This document shows positions 9,444 through 22,445 of a stretch of DNA of 64,000 nucleotides, in pieces. The position numbers and the translations under genes were made by a program. The stretch is taken from NCBI GenBank assembly GCA_958450325.1, contig OY288243.1:26566844-26630843 (forward strand). Direction: 5' to 3'. The notes beneath the pieces are model-generated. The model did no database searches. It was not told where the DNA came from and worked only from the letters and a program-made list of their open reading frames with translations. This DNA is from Agrostemma githago. Its lineage: Eukaryota; Streptophyta; Magnoliopsida; Caryophyllales; Caryophyllaceae. Numbering within the stretch: position 1 is the stretch's first letter; each line of letters begins with the position of its first letter.

Positions 9444-11238
9444 GATTTAGGTTCATGTGAGAACCACTCTTTCAATGAGAACCGTGAGAACTATAATATG
9501 AGCCATTAGATCATAGTGTTCAATCTCATTCGTTGGATTTTTCAAAATTCTTAAATCCCATCAATTAATCACAATTGCTTGAGCCTTCAACCCGTCAGGT
9601 CGTAACTCCTTCTCCGTCTACAAAATTTTTCGACCCGTAATCTTTTAATCCATACCTCTTCAATCGACCATTGAATACAATTTTCAATCCATCAATTTTT
9701 CAATCGACTTTTCTTCAATCCATCAATTCCATCACAATTGGGACCCCAGTAACCTAAGTAACTTTTTTTTTAAATTAATTATTTTATGAGTTAACTTATT
9801 CGATTAAATTCATTATTTCATTACAATGTAATAGTACTATCGTCGGCAAATATAATTGCAATGATCCCACCTATCTTTTTTTTTCTTCCAAATTTCCTCA
9901 TTGACTAAGGAGTTCATCTAAAATATTGTTCTTTGATTTTCTTTTGTACGGATTTTATATGGAATACAACACTTCTTCTTCAAGCCCTACTCGATTTAAT
10001 TTCCTTTTTCAATTTTAGCGTACCATTTTTCAATTTTAGCATACCATTGTCGTACCCTCTTTTAATTATGGTGTATCCCTTTTCAATTTTAGCGTGCCCT
10101 TTCTTAAATTTATCGTACCCTTTTTAAATTTCAGCGTACCCTTTTTAAATTTCAGCGTACTCTTTTTCAATTTCAATTTTAGCGTACCCTTTTCAAATTT
10201 TAGCGTACCATTTTTCACTTTTAGCGTACTTTTTTTCAATTTTAATTTTGGCGTACCCTTTTTCTATTTTAACGTACCCTTTTCCAATTTCATTTCAATT
10301 TTAGCGTACCCTATTTCACTTTTAGCGTATCCTTTTTCAATTTCAATTTTAGTGTATCATTTCATTTTTCACTTTTAGCGTACTCTTTTTTACTTTTAGC
10401 GTATCCTTTTTTCAATTTTAGCTTACCATTTTTCTCAATTTTAGCGTACCCTTTTTTTAATTTTAGCGTACCCTTTTTCACTTTTAACGTACCCTTTTGT
10501 ATGGATATATATATATAGGCAGCATGCCAGCATCCCATGTAGATGTAGATGTAGATGTAGATGTAAGCGCGTTGTATATATTTTATATTGAAATTGGGAT
10601 TGGATTGAATTGGGTTAATATATCTCCCTCCATTTTCACACTTGCGTGTTGAATGAGTGAGGAAGGAAGCAAATTGCTGAAATTATTAATTTAATTTAAT
10701 TTAATTTACCATGCAACAAGCCCTAATTTACTGTATGAAAACAAATTTCTAATGAATGCAAGAAAATCTGATAATTAACTACATAAATCTCTGAATTTAC
10801 GGTTTCTGAATTCGTCTTCTTTAGTAATCTGGGTACTACAATCAATGAGATTATTAACCCTTTTCTTGATTTGTAACCAAGAATCAATACCTAATTTACC
10901 CAGAATCGAATCGAGCTCTACTCTAGTTCTAGGGTTGGAGCGAGGTTTAATTGAAAAGCTTCAATGAAATAAAATTGAATTGTTGAAGTTACGAAGAATT
11001 CGCCATGGATTAATCCAGCTCCGATCTACATAAGATCTAAGCTGAACTTGTTGATTTTTGTGATTTCGTTAATTTTTATTGAATTTGTTCTTCAACTAAT
11101 GAAAGTTAGAAGGAAGGGAGTGAAGGAAGAGGAAGATTTTATTTAGAGAGAGTGGATGAAGGGTAGCTGACCCCTACAAATTTTTTTGATTTACATAGTA
11201 AAATCTAAGGGTTGTGAGGGGTTCTCACCTGATCTTGA

Positions 11239-11241
<3 letters not shown>
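9444..11241. mobile_element. Non-autonomous TIR element 1 (about 1.8 kb) in a TA microsatellite
   Basis: It begins GATTTAGGTTCATGTGAGAA and ends with ttctcacctgatcttgactc, an imperfect inverted repeat anchored on GTGAGAACC / GGTTCTCAC. Both ends abut TA repeats, so the target duplication cannot be read. It has no transposase. The right half (about 10500-11220) includes a (GATGTA)n run at about 10538-10565 and sequence unlike its sister, which could be captured DNA. The superfamily is not assigned. Confidence 0.6.
10010..10500 (+). repeat. Tandem array of about 20-29 bp units, ttcaattttagcgtaccctt
   Basis: At least fifteen variable copies of the core TTTTAGCGTACC with pyrimidine spacers. The unit length varies, which produces false short ORFs. 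Confidence 0.9.
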
Positions 11242-11291
<50 letters not shown>

Positions 11292-11293
<2 letters not shown>

Positions 11294-12483
11294 TTTAGGT
11301 TCATGTGAGAACCGCTCCTTCAATGAGAACCGTGAGAACTATAATATGAGCCATTAGATTATAGTGTTCAATCTCATTCGTTGGAGCCTTCAACTCGTAA
11401 GGTCGTATCTCCTTCTCCTTCTACAAAATTCTTCGACCCGTAATCCTTTAATCCATAATTCTTCAATCGATCATTGAATCCTTTTTTCAATCCATCAATT
11501 TTTCAATCGACTTTTCTTCAATCCATCAAAATTGGGACCCCAGTAACCTAAGTAACTTTTAATTTTTTTTTAAATTAATTATTTTATGAGTTAACTTATT
11601 TGATTAAATTCATTATTTCATTAGAATAGTAATAGTATTATCGTCGGCAAATATAATTGCAATAATCCCAGCTATCGTTTTTTTTTTCCAGATTTCCTCA
11701 TTGACTTAGGAGTTCATCTAAAATATTGTTCTTTAATTTCCTTTTGTACGAATTTTATATGGAATACAACACTTCTTCTTCAAGCCCTACTCGATTTAAT
11801 TTCCTTTTCAATTTTAGCGTACCATTTTTCAATTTTAGCATACCATTGTCGTACCCTCTTTTAATTATGGTGTATATCTTTTCAATTTTAGCGTACTTTT
11901 TTTTTAAATTTATCGTACCCCTTTTCAATTTTAGCGTACCCTTTTTCAATTTCAATTTTAGCGTACCCTTTTCAAAATTTAGCGTACCCTTTTTCACTTT
12001 TAGCGTACCTTTTTTCAATTTCAATTTTAGCGTACCCTTTTCTATTTTAACGTACCCTTTTTCAATTCAATTTTAGCGTACCATTTTTCAATTTCAATTT
12101 TAGCGTACCCTTTTTCACTTTTAGCGTACTCTTTTTCAATTTTAGCGTACCCTTATTCAATTTCAATTTTAGCGTACCCTCACTTTTGAATTTTAGCGTA
12201 CATTTTTTAATTTTGGTGTATTTTCTTAAGATGTCGAAATCTTTGGAGAAGATTATATGAGAACATGGAAGATTAGTAAGGTTATCTTGGGTCAAATTAG
12301 TGATTGACAAAAATTCAATAAGCCCAATCCACTAAAAAGATGATTGACAGAAATTCAATAAGCCCAATCCACTAAAAAGGCAGAGGCCCAAGACTTTGTA
12401 AGATAATTGGATTATAATTTGTAAGGTTATAAATGGTTCTCACAGTTCTCATTGAGGGATAGGTTCTCACCCGATCTTAACTC
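11292..12483. mobile_element. Non-autonomous TIR element 2 (about 1.2 kb), sister of element 1
   Basis: It starts with the same GATTTAGGTTCATGTGAGAA. The right end reads inward as a match over roughly 46 bp (gtgagaacc, then tcaatgagaac, then gtgagaac). Left halves of the two elements match closely, including the repeat array. Right halves differ. It is inserted in the (TA)n tract that separates it from element 1. Confidence 0.65.
11810..12215 (+). repeat. Second tagcgtacc array, in TIR element 2
   Basis: Same core TTTTAGCGTACC as in element 1, with fewer copies. On the minus strand it translates to a KKGTLKLK-type repeat, judged to be an artefact. Confidence 0.9.
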
Positions 12484-14277
12484 TATATATATATATATAT
12501 ATATAACATTACTAAAACATAAAGGCAAAAAATTCATTGAGACGCCCCAATATGAAATAGACAAAGAATTCATTGGGACGGGGAGAGTATATCTTTGTAA
12601 AAGTTAAAGTAAATAGCTCATTTCAAAAACAAATTTTTTAGATAACTGATTTTTTTTCTCAAAGTTAATGACATCATATCTTAAAATTTATCTAATTATT
12701 TTCATAAAAAGAAGTTTTTTTTGTCAATTTCTTTAACATTAATGAAAATGAATTGTTTGTGAATTTATTAGTGAAATGTTCTTTTACTTCTCAATTTAAA
12801 TTAGTGTATTTTTGAGGAAAATGTTAGTAACTGTTATTGTCTTAGAGTAGTATATTGAGAATTTTCGGTGAGTTTTACTATGTATCAGGATTTGTAAGAG
12901 CAATCGAAATATATATTCCATTTTTATATAGTTACTAAATTTTATATCGATGTTAAGAATATGATTTTCAAATATGATCAGAAAGATATACAATAATAAT
13001 CATAACTATTTTACTTTCTATGTAAATTATTGTACGGGATAGTGCAATCTCCTATTAACAAAAATAATGCAACTATTTGGTTAAAACGGAATACAATATG
13101 TTTAGACTTTTTAAAAAAAAATTGATCATACATTCCATATTAAATATTGTATGTGATATCTTCCGTTTAAAACATGTGATTTTCGTAATCAACGTAATCA
13201 ATCAAATTTTTTTAATTACATACTTTCTGTGGTGTATAGCTTTATGTGTGATGTAGTGATATTTAAATCAGTAAGATATTATAGTGTAGTTGGAGAGGAG
13301 AAGGGTGACACACATGAGGTCAAGGGTTTGATTTGCACCTAGCTCATTTGGTCTATTTTTTTTTTGTGTGGATAACTTTAGGCGGAAAAATATATGAGTT
13401 GTGTTATTTGGTTAGTGAAAAGGGGGATTAAAGTGTAGATTTAGTCATTTATTAACCTGCTGAGCAGGTAACGGGTTTTTGATACTACTTAAAATGGTGT
13501 TAAAAGGTGATATCATTTGGGATTATCAAAAGGTGGTATCATTTGTGGAATATGTTATAAAGGTGGTATCATTCTTATCAATTCTTCCTTTTATTAATGA
13601 AAAATCTTCAAATCTTAAGCCATTGATACCATGAAATCTGATGGCCACAATCAGGAGGTAAATTGTACCAAAAGTGATAAATGTACTTCTAAAATGTGTC
13701 CAAGGGACACTATTAAGAACCTAATTAGAGGAACATTTACAAAATTAATATTCTAAGTATGAAAGATAAGAGTTTATAGTATTTCAATGTTTCATATTAT
13801 ATTCAAGTGAATGTTTCTTTGATTAAGTTATTAACACGTGTCATTCTTGGGGTGTTCGACGGTCCAGGACCGGACCGAACCATTTAGCCTAGATCGAAGA
13901 CCATAATTGTATAAAAAGTTAGACCATGGATCGGACCATATTTATGTCAGTCCCGTCCAGGTCGGACCGTAAAAAAACATGGACCGGACCGTAAAAGAAA
14001 CCGAAATAAATTACTACCAAAAAGTTTTTGGTATATAATAACTTAAAAAAACAACGATTAATGCATGATCAAACTCTACAAGATTTTTATTTCGTTTTCT
14101 ATTTGTTGTAGATTAGGATTTAAGGATTTTTATTCAATTTTTCACTCATGTGGGCGATTTTGTGCAAATTATTTAGGGTCCATTCGATCCTTTATTTTGC
14201 CCGCGGTCTAATTGATTCGGACAGAAGACCTCTCGATGTTAGGTGACTTCTGACAAAATAATCTTTAAAAAAAAGTC
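12484..14277. other. AT-rich intergenic stretch, no gene seen
   Basis: I see no credible exon. A weak tRNA-like piece lies near 13286-13345 (a B-box-like agggtttgattt after a D-arm-like gtgtagttggagagg). A GGACCGGACC-rich segment lies at 13860-13995 and may be the remnant of a small transposon. Both are weak. Confidence 0.5.
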
Positions 14278-14286
14278 TTTATATAC
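14278..14286 (+). promoter_or_regulatory. TATA box of the HIPP gene
   Basis: TTTATATAC lies about 180 bp upstream of the start codon, which implies a 5' UTR of roughly 150 nt. Confidence 0.5.
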
Positions 14287-14465
14287 ATTGATTCTTCACT
14301 TGCCTACGGTTTCACATCCGTTGTAAAACCCCTGGAATTACCAATACAACTCCTTCAAAAACTGCTCCTATAATCCTCCACTTTCAAATCACCCCAAATT
14401 TTATCGTTCATCACCCTAAACGAATTCAATCAATATCTTACATTTTTCCAATATCAAATTATATC

Positions 14466-17400
14466 ATGGGCGAGGTCGGTTACCCTTTTCACGTTCTCAT
14501 TTCGCTAAATTTTTATAAAATTTTGATTTTTTTCATGGAGTTTAGATTTCAAATGTACCAACCTTATTTTTTTTTTGTAGAAACAAGAAAAAAGTGCGAG
14601 TAACATTGAAGGGGAGAAGAAAAGCGATGGCGGCGTGAATACCATTGTACTCAAGTTTGACATGCATTGTGAAGGTTGTGCTAAGAAAGTTCGAAAATCC
14701 ATCAATAAATTGGAAGGTAAATTTCAGAAATTTCTTGATTTTCAAGGAAACCCATTTGTCAAATCATGTCTTTTCCAATACCCAGATTTTATTTTCTCAA
14801 TTGACTTCGTGTTTTAATTTTTAATCTGGTTTATTCCTTTTTTTTACAGTTTGTATTTTTGAGATCCGTATTAGTTGGCCTATTTAGTTTTTCACTAATT
14901 GTTCATCTGTTTAATATTTACTCCGAGGTTCAGTTATATTTGTGTTTTCCTGACAAAACATCTGAACAAATAATTGAAGCACATGTCTTATGTCACTGTG
15001 CCATCATGCCCATCGCCTTTCGTGGTCTAAATAATGTCTACTTAATTTAGTCATATATGCAAAATGCGCAATTGTTAAGAATTAAGTAATTTCACTTTTT
15101 GATTAGAAAAAAAAAATACTTGTTCCGTATCTTAATATTCACCCCCTTCATTAAAATACTCTTTATGTATATTAGACGGAGTGGAAGAACATTAAGATAC
15201 GCAGGGAGTAACCGTGTTAGCTTCAACTTTGTCATATACTCGTCCCATCCCAGGACTAGTTTACATTTGCTTTATACTCCGTATTTTTTCGCAGAATAAT
15301 CTGAACCTTTCACTCAAAAGAAGTAGCGTAAAGGTTCATACAAAGGTGTGCTGATAGTGCATTATACTAGTATGCAGTCTAGTATTAAACCCCGGCTTGG
15401 GAATATTAGAATATATGCTATTGTGGAGCCGATTTGCTATAAATGCAGTTAATATCGGCTAAATGAAGCTCTTGGGACATTTTTGTCCGAGGAGAATATA
15501 TAACAATGGAGGAAATATGCATCATTTTATATGAACGATCTTTGGACGTTAAATGGTTTTTCTTATTTCTTTTGACTCTATCAAGTTCTGAATCTATGCT
15601 GTGGAGTATTTTTATTTTATGGATAAATACGTGTATGGATATATCTATGTTAGCCTCCTAGTATGTTGTAATGTGATAACATTGAGTTTGGTCTATTGAA
15701 TTGTAGGTGTGGAAAGCGTAAAGACAGATTGTCCTACCAACAAATTGATGGTGACAGGGAAAGTTGACCCGGTATTGGTTAAGGAGAGAGTGGAGGCAAA
15801 GATTAAAAGGAAGGCAGAGTTGGTGTCTTTACAATCGAACAAAGCTGGGAATGGTGTTGGTGGTGGCAGCGCCGATGGTGATGGCGGAGGTAAAAAGAAA
15901 TCCGATTACAAAATACCTGATGACAAAAAGTCGGAGGGAAAATCCGAAGATAAGAAAAAGTCAAAGGATAAGGAAAAGCCACAGGAGGTATGGATTTTCA
16001 TATGCCTCATTTGACTGGACTAATTCGTTTTGTATTTTTTTGTTTTCACTTTCATGATAATCACGCCATGGTGAAATTGAAGGAATAGAGACATCCTAAT
16101 AAATTCTGTGATGGGGTGAATGTAGACATTGTTTACCCTTTCAGTGCATGTACATTCTAGAGAAAACTTTTGCCCAGAATGGAAGGACATTAGTCAAATA
16201 CTGCATCTTTGTTACTCTATTCATTTTATCACTATATTAGTGATGTGTTAGTTTGAACTTAAGCCACTAAATTAAATTAAATTGATTATTTAAATATGTC
16301 GATTCTTAGCAATTAGCCTTAATGGTGAAGAGTTACATAGGAGACAATCTGATGCAGTATACTCTGTTATAATTTTCCGACTCGATGCCATAAATATTTG
16401 TGACTCATTACCCATTTGGTATATCGAGATTGAATAGAAAAGTAGGATAAGTTACATAAATCCAAATTATAGGGCCTACATGAAGGCAGGGCACGTTTTC
16501 ATTTTGAGTTAAGAGTGGAATTTCTGAAAATACCATGCATATTTCCGGTCTGAGTCTTAATAATGTGTTTGTTCTTATACAAGCAATCTAACTACGATAG
16601 TCATTCACAGGCATCACAATTTTGGGTCAGTTCTGAGGTGGATTTAGTTACATAGGATGGACTATATAATATTCTGTACAATCTGTTAATATTCGACAAC
16701 AAACATCGTCAACAAAAGATTTTTTTTTAAAAAAATTTAAAAACAAATCAAAGAAACATCAATAATATTTGATAGTAAATTTGAGTTTGTGAGGTTACGC
16801 CACTTTCATGTACTCTACCTGCTTTGTGGGTTAGATGAGTTCATTTTGATTCTCACTTTGTGATTTCATTTTTATCTTTGTTTTTTTAAATCCGGGTCGG
16901 TCTTTACTCAATTAGCAAATTTCAACATTAGATGCTTCTATTATGTTTTTGATAAAATAAGTGCAGCTGCTAACAATGATTGCCAACGTAATCAAATTAA
17001 TTAATAACATTGACAAGCTTGTCGTAATCTGCTTCTTTGGTTTGCTCTGATCTTGTGGTTAGGCTTCAATTATATGATTCCAGTATATGCTTACAAAAAT
17101 AATTGTTTTTAGTATGCACTCTAGTTGGAGCAGTTATACTGAGCTTTTAAATCATGTGAGGTAATCTAATTTGTTGGTTTCATAGGTAGTTGTTTCTTGG
17201 ATTATGTTTCATGCTTGTACATGTTGCATGCCACAATTGTTAGCTAATCCATGCAAGAATTTTGATAGTGATGTGTTTATTGAATTTGTATAATCGTTGG
17301 ATGCGCCTGTGATATTATTGTTTAATTGATTATGATGTCTAATGGTCGTCATGAAAAGCTGATTAAACTCCACATAATTGATTAATTAATTAATCCTTTG

Positions 17401-18614
17401 TTTAATTTGCATGTACAGCCCCCAGTCACCACTGTACAATTAAAGACAAGGGTACACTGTGAAGGATGCGCTCAGAAGATTAAGAAAATTGTCAGCAAGT
17501 GTGAAGGTGATTAACTAACTCTTCACTTCCTCGTAGGGCTAAATTGATTGAACTTCATTGATTAATCTCTTTTGTGGTTTTTTGAATGTCATAAATTAGG
17601 TTGAAATGACGTCTTATCAATAAGAATAGTTATAATTTTTTAGCCTTTTGATTGATTTTCCCCCTTGACGGAATAAATTTTTGTCCTGTTCATTTTTGTT
17701 TTGGTTTTATATCAGAAAAACGCAGAGTTCTTTTCATTCGGAGCAATTGAAAAGACTAATGCTACTTTACCATAAAATTGTAATCTAATTTTAATGTATG
17801 GCAGTCCCAACATTTTACCATGAGTCCATGACTTTGTGTTGATTTTTGAAACGACGCCCTTTTGACGCAACATTGATTTTATACTCTTGAGTCTTTGTCT
17901 TACGACTCCTCTTGTTGGCCCAAAAGTCTCACCAAAAAGTCTTTAGAATTTATTGGTAGTTTGCAAGCCCGTCTTGTGATAAAATAAAAACCATCATCTG
18001 ATTATTGCAAATGGTGCTTTAATCTTTTGGCTGATATTGGTTTGACTACAGGTGTCCAAGACGTAAATGTTGACTTACAAAAAGACCTAATCACGACAAG
18101 GGGGACTATGAACATGAATGAACTCTTGCCTTACTTGAACGTAAAGCTGAAGAGGGCTGTCGAACTTGCTCCCACAAAGAAAGATGGCGGCAGTGGTGCA
18201 GGAGAAAAAAAGGCTAAAGACTCTGGGAATGGGCAAGAAAAGCCTAAAGATGGTGGTGGTAAATCGGAAAAGCCTAAAGGATCGGACAATAGTGCCGAGA
18301 AGAAAGAGGGTGGTGGTAACAAAAAAGAGGATGTCGATAAGAAAGAGGCTAGTGATGGAGGAAAGAAAAATGGCGGTAGTGGTGGCGGAGAGGCAAGCTT
18401 GTCGGAAAATAATAGTACTAGAATTGAGGTCAGCAAAATGGAGTATAACCCACATGGCGGGTATGACAATGCTTATTCCTATGCTTATGATCCAAGGCAA
18501 CAAAGTGAGGGGAGTTATGGTCACCATGTTGTGGAATATTGGCGTGCTCCTGAATATTCACAGCCGCCTCAAATGTTCAGTGATGAAAATCCTAATGCTT
18601 GTTCTCTTATGTGA
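14466..18614 (+). CDS. Heavy-metal-associated isoprenylated plant protein (HIPP), two HMA domains, five exons
   Basis: Exons are 14466-14474, 14581-14716, 15707-15987, 17419-17506 and 18052-18614. The total of 1077 nt gives 358 aa in one frame, with GT-AG introns. The first HMA domain is at about residues 23-90 with MHCEGC (Cys33, Cys36). The second is at about 145-210 with VHCEGC (Cys156, Cys159). Between and after them lie Lys/Gly/Asp-rich linkers. The C-terminus is a Tyr/Pro/Gln-rich tail ending in the CaaX box CSLM, a farnesylation signal. HIPPs bind metal ions through CxxC and sit at membranes or in the nucleus, acting in metal handling and stress responses. The length and the two-domain layout are typical. 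The 9-nt first exon depends on a donor gtcggt that is weak but keeps frame. This is the only clear host gene of the window and shows no lesion. Confidence 0.88.
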
Positions 18615-18811
18615 ATGGTTTGAATTCACTCTTGAAGCTACTCTATTTTTCTCTATTCATATTTCTCTATTTTCGAAACAACTGTAATTATTTATGTAAT
18701 GAGGTACGTACGGAGTATAACTTACATGTAATATGTGATTATATTAGTGATGTCTATCTAGGCTTTTTTCTTCTTCTGTACTTAATTAGGCAAGTGTTTG
18801 ATATTTGTCAA
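18615..18811 (+). other. 3' flank of the HIPP gene
   Basis: Probable 3' UTR and flank. AT-rich, no other gene seen. The Helitron starts directly after it. Confidence 0.5.
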
Positions 18812-19765
18812 TCCTCTATATACTAATTGAGAAACCACTAAAGATAAAGTTGACATGTGTCAGGTTAACATTGAATATTTTCCCACCTAATTAAATGCAT
18901 GAGCTAATTTTGGATACAAAATAAAATTCTTAAAATAGATCCACCAATAAAATCCTCTCTATATACTAATTGAGAAACCACTAAGGATTAAGTTGACATG
19001 TGTCAGGTGGCAAGTGATAGAGATACGAGTGTATGGGTGGGGTTGTACACCACCAATATATTCATACCACTTATGCACTCTAAAGAATCTATCTTTTTGA
19101 AAGATTCCTTATTAATTGATCTTCCCACCTAATTATCACCTACTTTTCTCACCTAATTACTTTTTTTTTTCTTTTGTTTGTTATTTTATTAACTTCAAAT
19201 TTAATACTCTACTTCTTATTTTTATACATGTATTTTTATATACCATATTATATGTGTATTTTTATACGGTGTTGTATTGTAAATGTATTTATACGTTAGT
19301 ATTATATTGGTGTATTTTTTTACCCAAATATATTTTGTTACGTATTATTAAACTGTATTTTATATGTATGTTATAGTTATGTATTTATACCGTCTTAGTA
19401 TAATAATTTATTTATACCTTTTGTGTATGTATACCCGAATACATATTTGTAGTGTATTTATACATTTTTCTTTATGCTCTATTACGTTTTGTAAACTTTG
19501 TTTGCACGTTATTTTTATTTAAAAAATTTTATAGAAAAAAATTTAAGATGTTTTACATACAATATTTTCGGAAGATATTTTTTTAGTAGTGTAACTATAT
19601 TAGGTTTATTCCGGATGTATACGTGTTGAAAGTATTTGTTCTTTAATTTTAATTTTCTTTAATTTTTTAATTTTGTAAATTCTTAAGTTTACTATTTTTT
19701 TACACTTGGGCCGTAGCCCGAGATAGTTTGTGAAGCGTAATTCAAGTGCAAATTATTTCAGTAAT

Positions 19766-19835
19766 ACATTGTGGTTCAATTGGTTGTTGGGTTGGTTATT
19801 CTTTTGAAGTGACAGTGTTCGAGCCTTGATGATGA
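19766..19835 (+). pseudogene. tRNA-like module
   Basis: A D-arm-like gtggttcaattggttg followed about 45 nt later by a T-arm-like gtgttcgagcctt. There is no convincing acceptor stem. A GC-rich motif, ccaagagggcctga, follows. Confidence 0.35.
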
Positions 19836-19924
19836 CAGTTTTCTATTATTTTTTCACCCGGCCCAAAGCCAAGAGGGCCTGATAATATATATAGACTAAT
19901 TATGCATTACTATTTGCAGTAATT

Positions 19925-19996
19925 ATCTCTTGGTCAAGTGGTAAAGAGCTAGCCTTGTAATGTGGAGGTCGTGGGATCGAATCTCAATTCCAGTAG
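19925..19996 (+). pseudogene. tRNA-Thr(TGT)-like pseudogene
   Basis: The A-box region tcttggtcaagtggtaaaga, an anticodon arm with loop TTGTAAT (anticodon TGT), a short variable region and the B-box gtgggatcgaatct are in the right order and spacing. The acceptor stem does not pair well, so this is a degenerate or SINE-like copy. Confidence 0.5.
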
Positions 19997-21164
19997 ATTA
20001 TTTTACTCCATTTTTTAAACATATATTTTTTTTTTAACCAATCATAGTGTTTGAATTACCTTTTCTCTTGTTATTAACTCATTAGTGTTATTGAGAATGT
20101 AAAATCATAATAAATGATTAAAAGACTTATAAATTTTTTTATCCATAAAGCGACTTATATTATACTACTCCGTATGAAATGTGGATAGTACCGTATTAGT
20201 ATTTGAAAATACTATGTCTCGTTACTTGTACTTTATATATTTGAAAAACGAGTGCAATATACAGGTTATAGAAGGTATTTTCATCGGTAAAAAATTAACA
20301 CAAAATATTTTTTAAATAAATATATATAATAAATCCGTAAGCTGCAAAAATAAACCACAAAATGTTAGTAATGATAATTACGTAGTAAAATATGCGGCTT
20401 AAATAATGACAAATGCAATTACATTAACGATTTACCACTGAAATTAATCTCAAGATCGACCCTAATGTGTGTACTCGGAATTTGAAAATGGTGACCTAAA
20501 GTTTTGTGTCTGCTGCGGTTGTGAGAACGTCGGTGTAATCTGTGACAGTGAGAACCACCTGGGGCCATGGCCCAGTCCAGCCTTATTTTAGCTTAGTCCC
20601 TGATTCCAGTCTAGAATTACGATTTACCCATTTTGTTTAAAATTGATTGTTCAACTAATTTACCTTCGCCAAATTGTTCAAAAAAGAACGTCTTTTTATG
20701 GAGAATTTAGATGAACCTATTTTTAATAATTTACAACGAACGATACAATATGCGACTAGATATGCACAATTTTTTTTCATTATTCAAAAATAACATAAGA
20801 TGGAATAAAATTGTTACAACGAACGACGATACAGTATGCGACTAGATATGTACATCAATCGACCTAACAAATTATTACCTTAGTCGAACGAGTTTTGGTT
20901 ACTACAAATGACAATCAAATGATTATGTTATCCGTCAATTAACGTTAGCGGAATTGTTGAAAACAGATTTAAATATCTTTCTTAATTGCTCTTTATGGAG
21001 AATTGTAAAAGTGGATCATTTTTTTAGTAAATTGCATCTAGTCAACAACATTAATTGATCTAGCCAACAACACTAATTGCACCCACCACAACACTAATAT
21101 TATTACTAATGAGTATTAGAATTGTACAGATATAGATAATATTTTACTGCAAATGGTCAACAAT

Positions 21165-21235
21165 CTTTAACTGGTTTAGTGGCAATGAGGCTCATTTGTG
21201 CTCAAGTGATTGTGTGTTCGAGCCTTGAGTGTAAC
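21165..21235 (+). pseudogene. tRNA-like module
   Basis: A D-arm-like ctggtttagtggcaatgagg and a T-arm-like gtgttcgagccttga. Like the module near 19.8 kb, it is followed by a GC-rich cctaagggcctgt. Confidence 0.35.
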
Positions 21236-21709
21236 ATATTTTTGTAAATTTTGGCGCCTAAGGGCCTGTTGGGCATCAGAATTTACGGTGTTTCGTCTTA
21301 AGTATCGTCGAACACAAAAGCCGAATAAAAGGCGAATGTGCACTATAATTAAATTCTTTACTACTTAAATGTTTTGTTGGAATATAATAATAAGAATTTA
21401 AAATTATATCAAAATTAAAATATGTATATACATAAATACTAAAACTATTTTTTAACATAATAATATATTAAGACAAAATTATAATATGTTAATAATATCG
21501 TATAACAAATGAAAAATTACACCAAACATATCGTATTATTATAATATGTTATTCATATCGTATAACTAATCGTAAAACAATTACACCAAACATATAACAT
21601 CAAGGCGTACAAAACTACAAATTACAAAATTATACACAAATACATATGAAAAATATACAAGGCGTACAAATATTGGCATAAAAATATACAAGGCGTAAAT
21701 TTTTAATTT

Positions 21710-22445
21710 TTTTTTTTACTAATGACATTTAAATTGTTTTTTAATGAATTTCGGGGATATTGTATATCGTCAGTAAATTTACACGACTACACAATTTTTA
21801 CTACGTACGTAATAATTATTCACATAGTTATATAACATGACTACATATTTTATTATTTTCTCCGTAAAAAAAATTGACTCGCACAATTGACCCGTTCACA
21901 GTAAATCAACAAAAATATAGTCTACCGTAACATACAAACTAAAACGTAGAAACAAATTCATACAAAAATTTACACAAAAGAAATATTCCGCAACACAACA
22001 TTTTAAAACATTAATATAAAATACGTAAACATTTATTTTGCTTTTGTTTCTACATTTTATTTCTGTTTTGTTGGTTCGAAGCCCCTAATTACGTTTAAAA
22101 TTGTCGGGACGGTCTCACGAGATTTTTTTTTAACTAATGACATTTAAATTACTTTTAAATGAATTTCGGGGAGATTGTATATCGTCAGTAAATTTCCACG
22201 ACTACACAATTTGTAGTACGTGCGTAATATTTATTCACTTAGTTATATAACCTGATTACATTTTTTTTTATTTTCTTCGTAAAAAAAAATTGCCTCACAC
22301 GATTGACCCGTTTACAGTTAATCAACAAAAAAATTGTCTACCGTAACATACAAACTGAAACGTACAAACAAATTCATATAAAAAAAAATATTCCACAACA
22401 CAACATTTTACAACATACAAATATAAAATACGTAAACATAAGGTA
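21710..22445 (+). repeat. Tandem duplication of a unit of about 413 bp
   Basis: The block starting taatgacatttaaatt (about 21718) recurs at about 22132. It contains gaatttcgggga, gattgtatatcgtcagtaaa and, further on, attgacccgtt in both copies. The copies have diverged. Confidence 0.7.

Noticed and set aside
11755..12310. Minus-strand ORFs with KKGTLKLK repeats
   Set aside because: They are read-through of the tagcgtacc minisatellite array; codon-level conservation is absent and frame changes with unit length.
13860..13995. GGACCGGACC-rich segment as a discrete transposon
   Set aside because: Inverted pieces are present, but I could not define both ends or a target duplication.
18087..18527. 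Minus-strand and alternative plus-strand ORFs over HIPP exon 5
   Set aside because: Shadows of the Lys/Gly-rich HIPP coding sequence; the plus-strand frame joined by splicing has the HMA and CaaX motifs.
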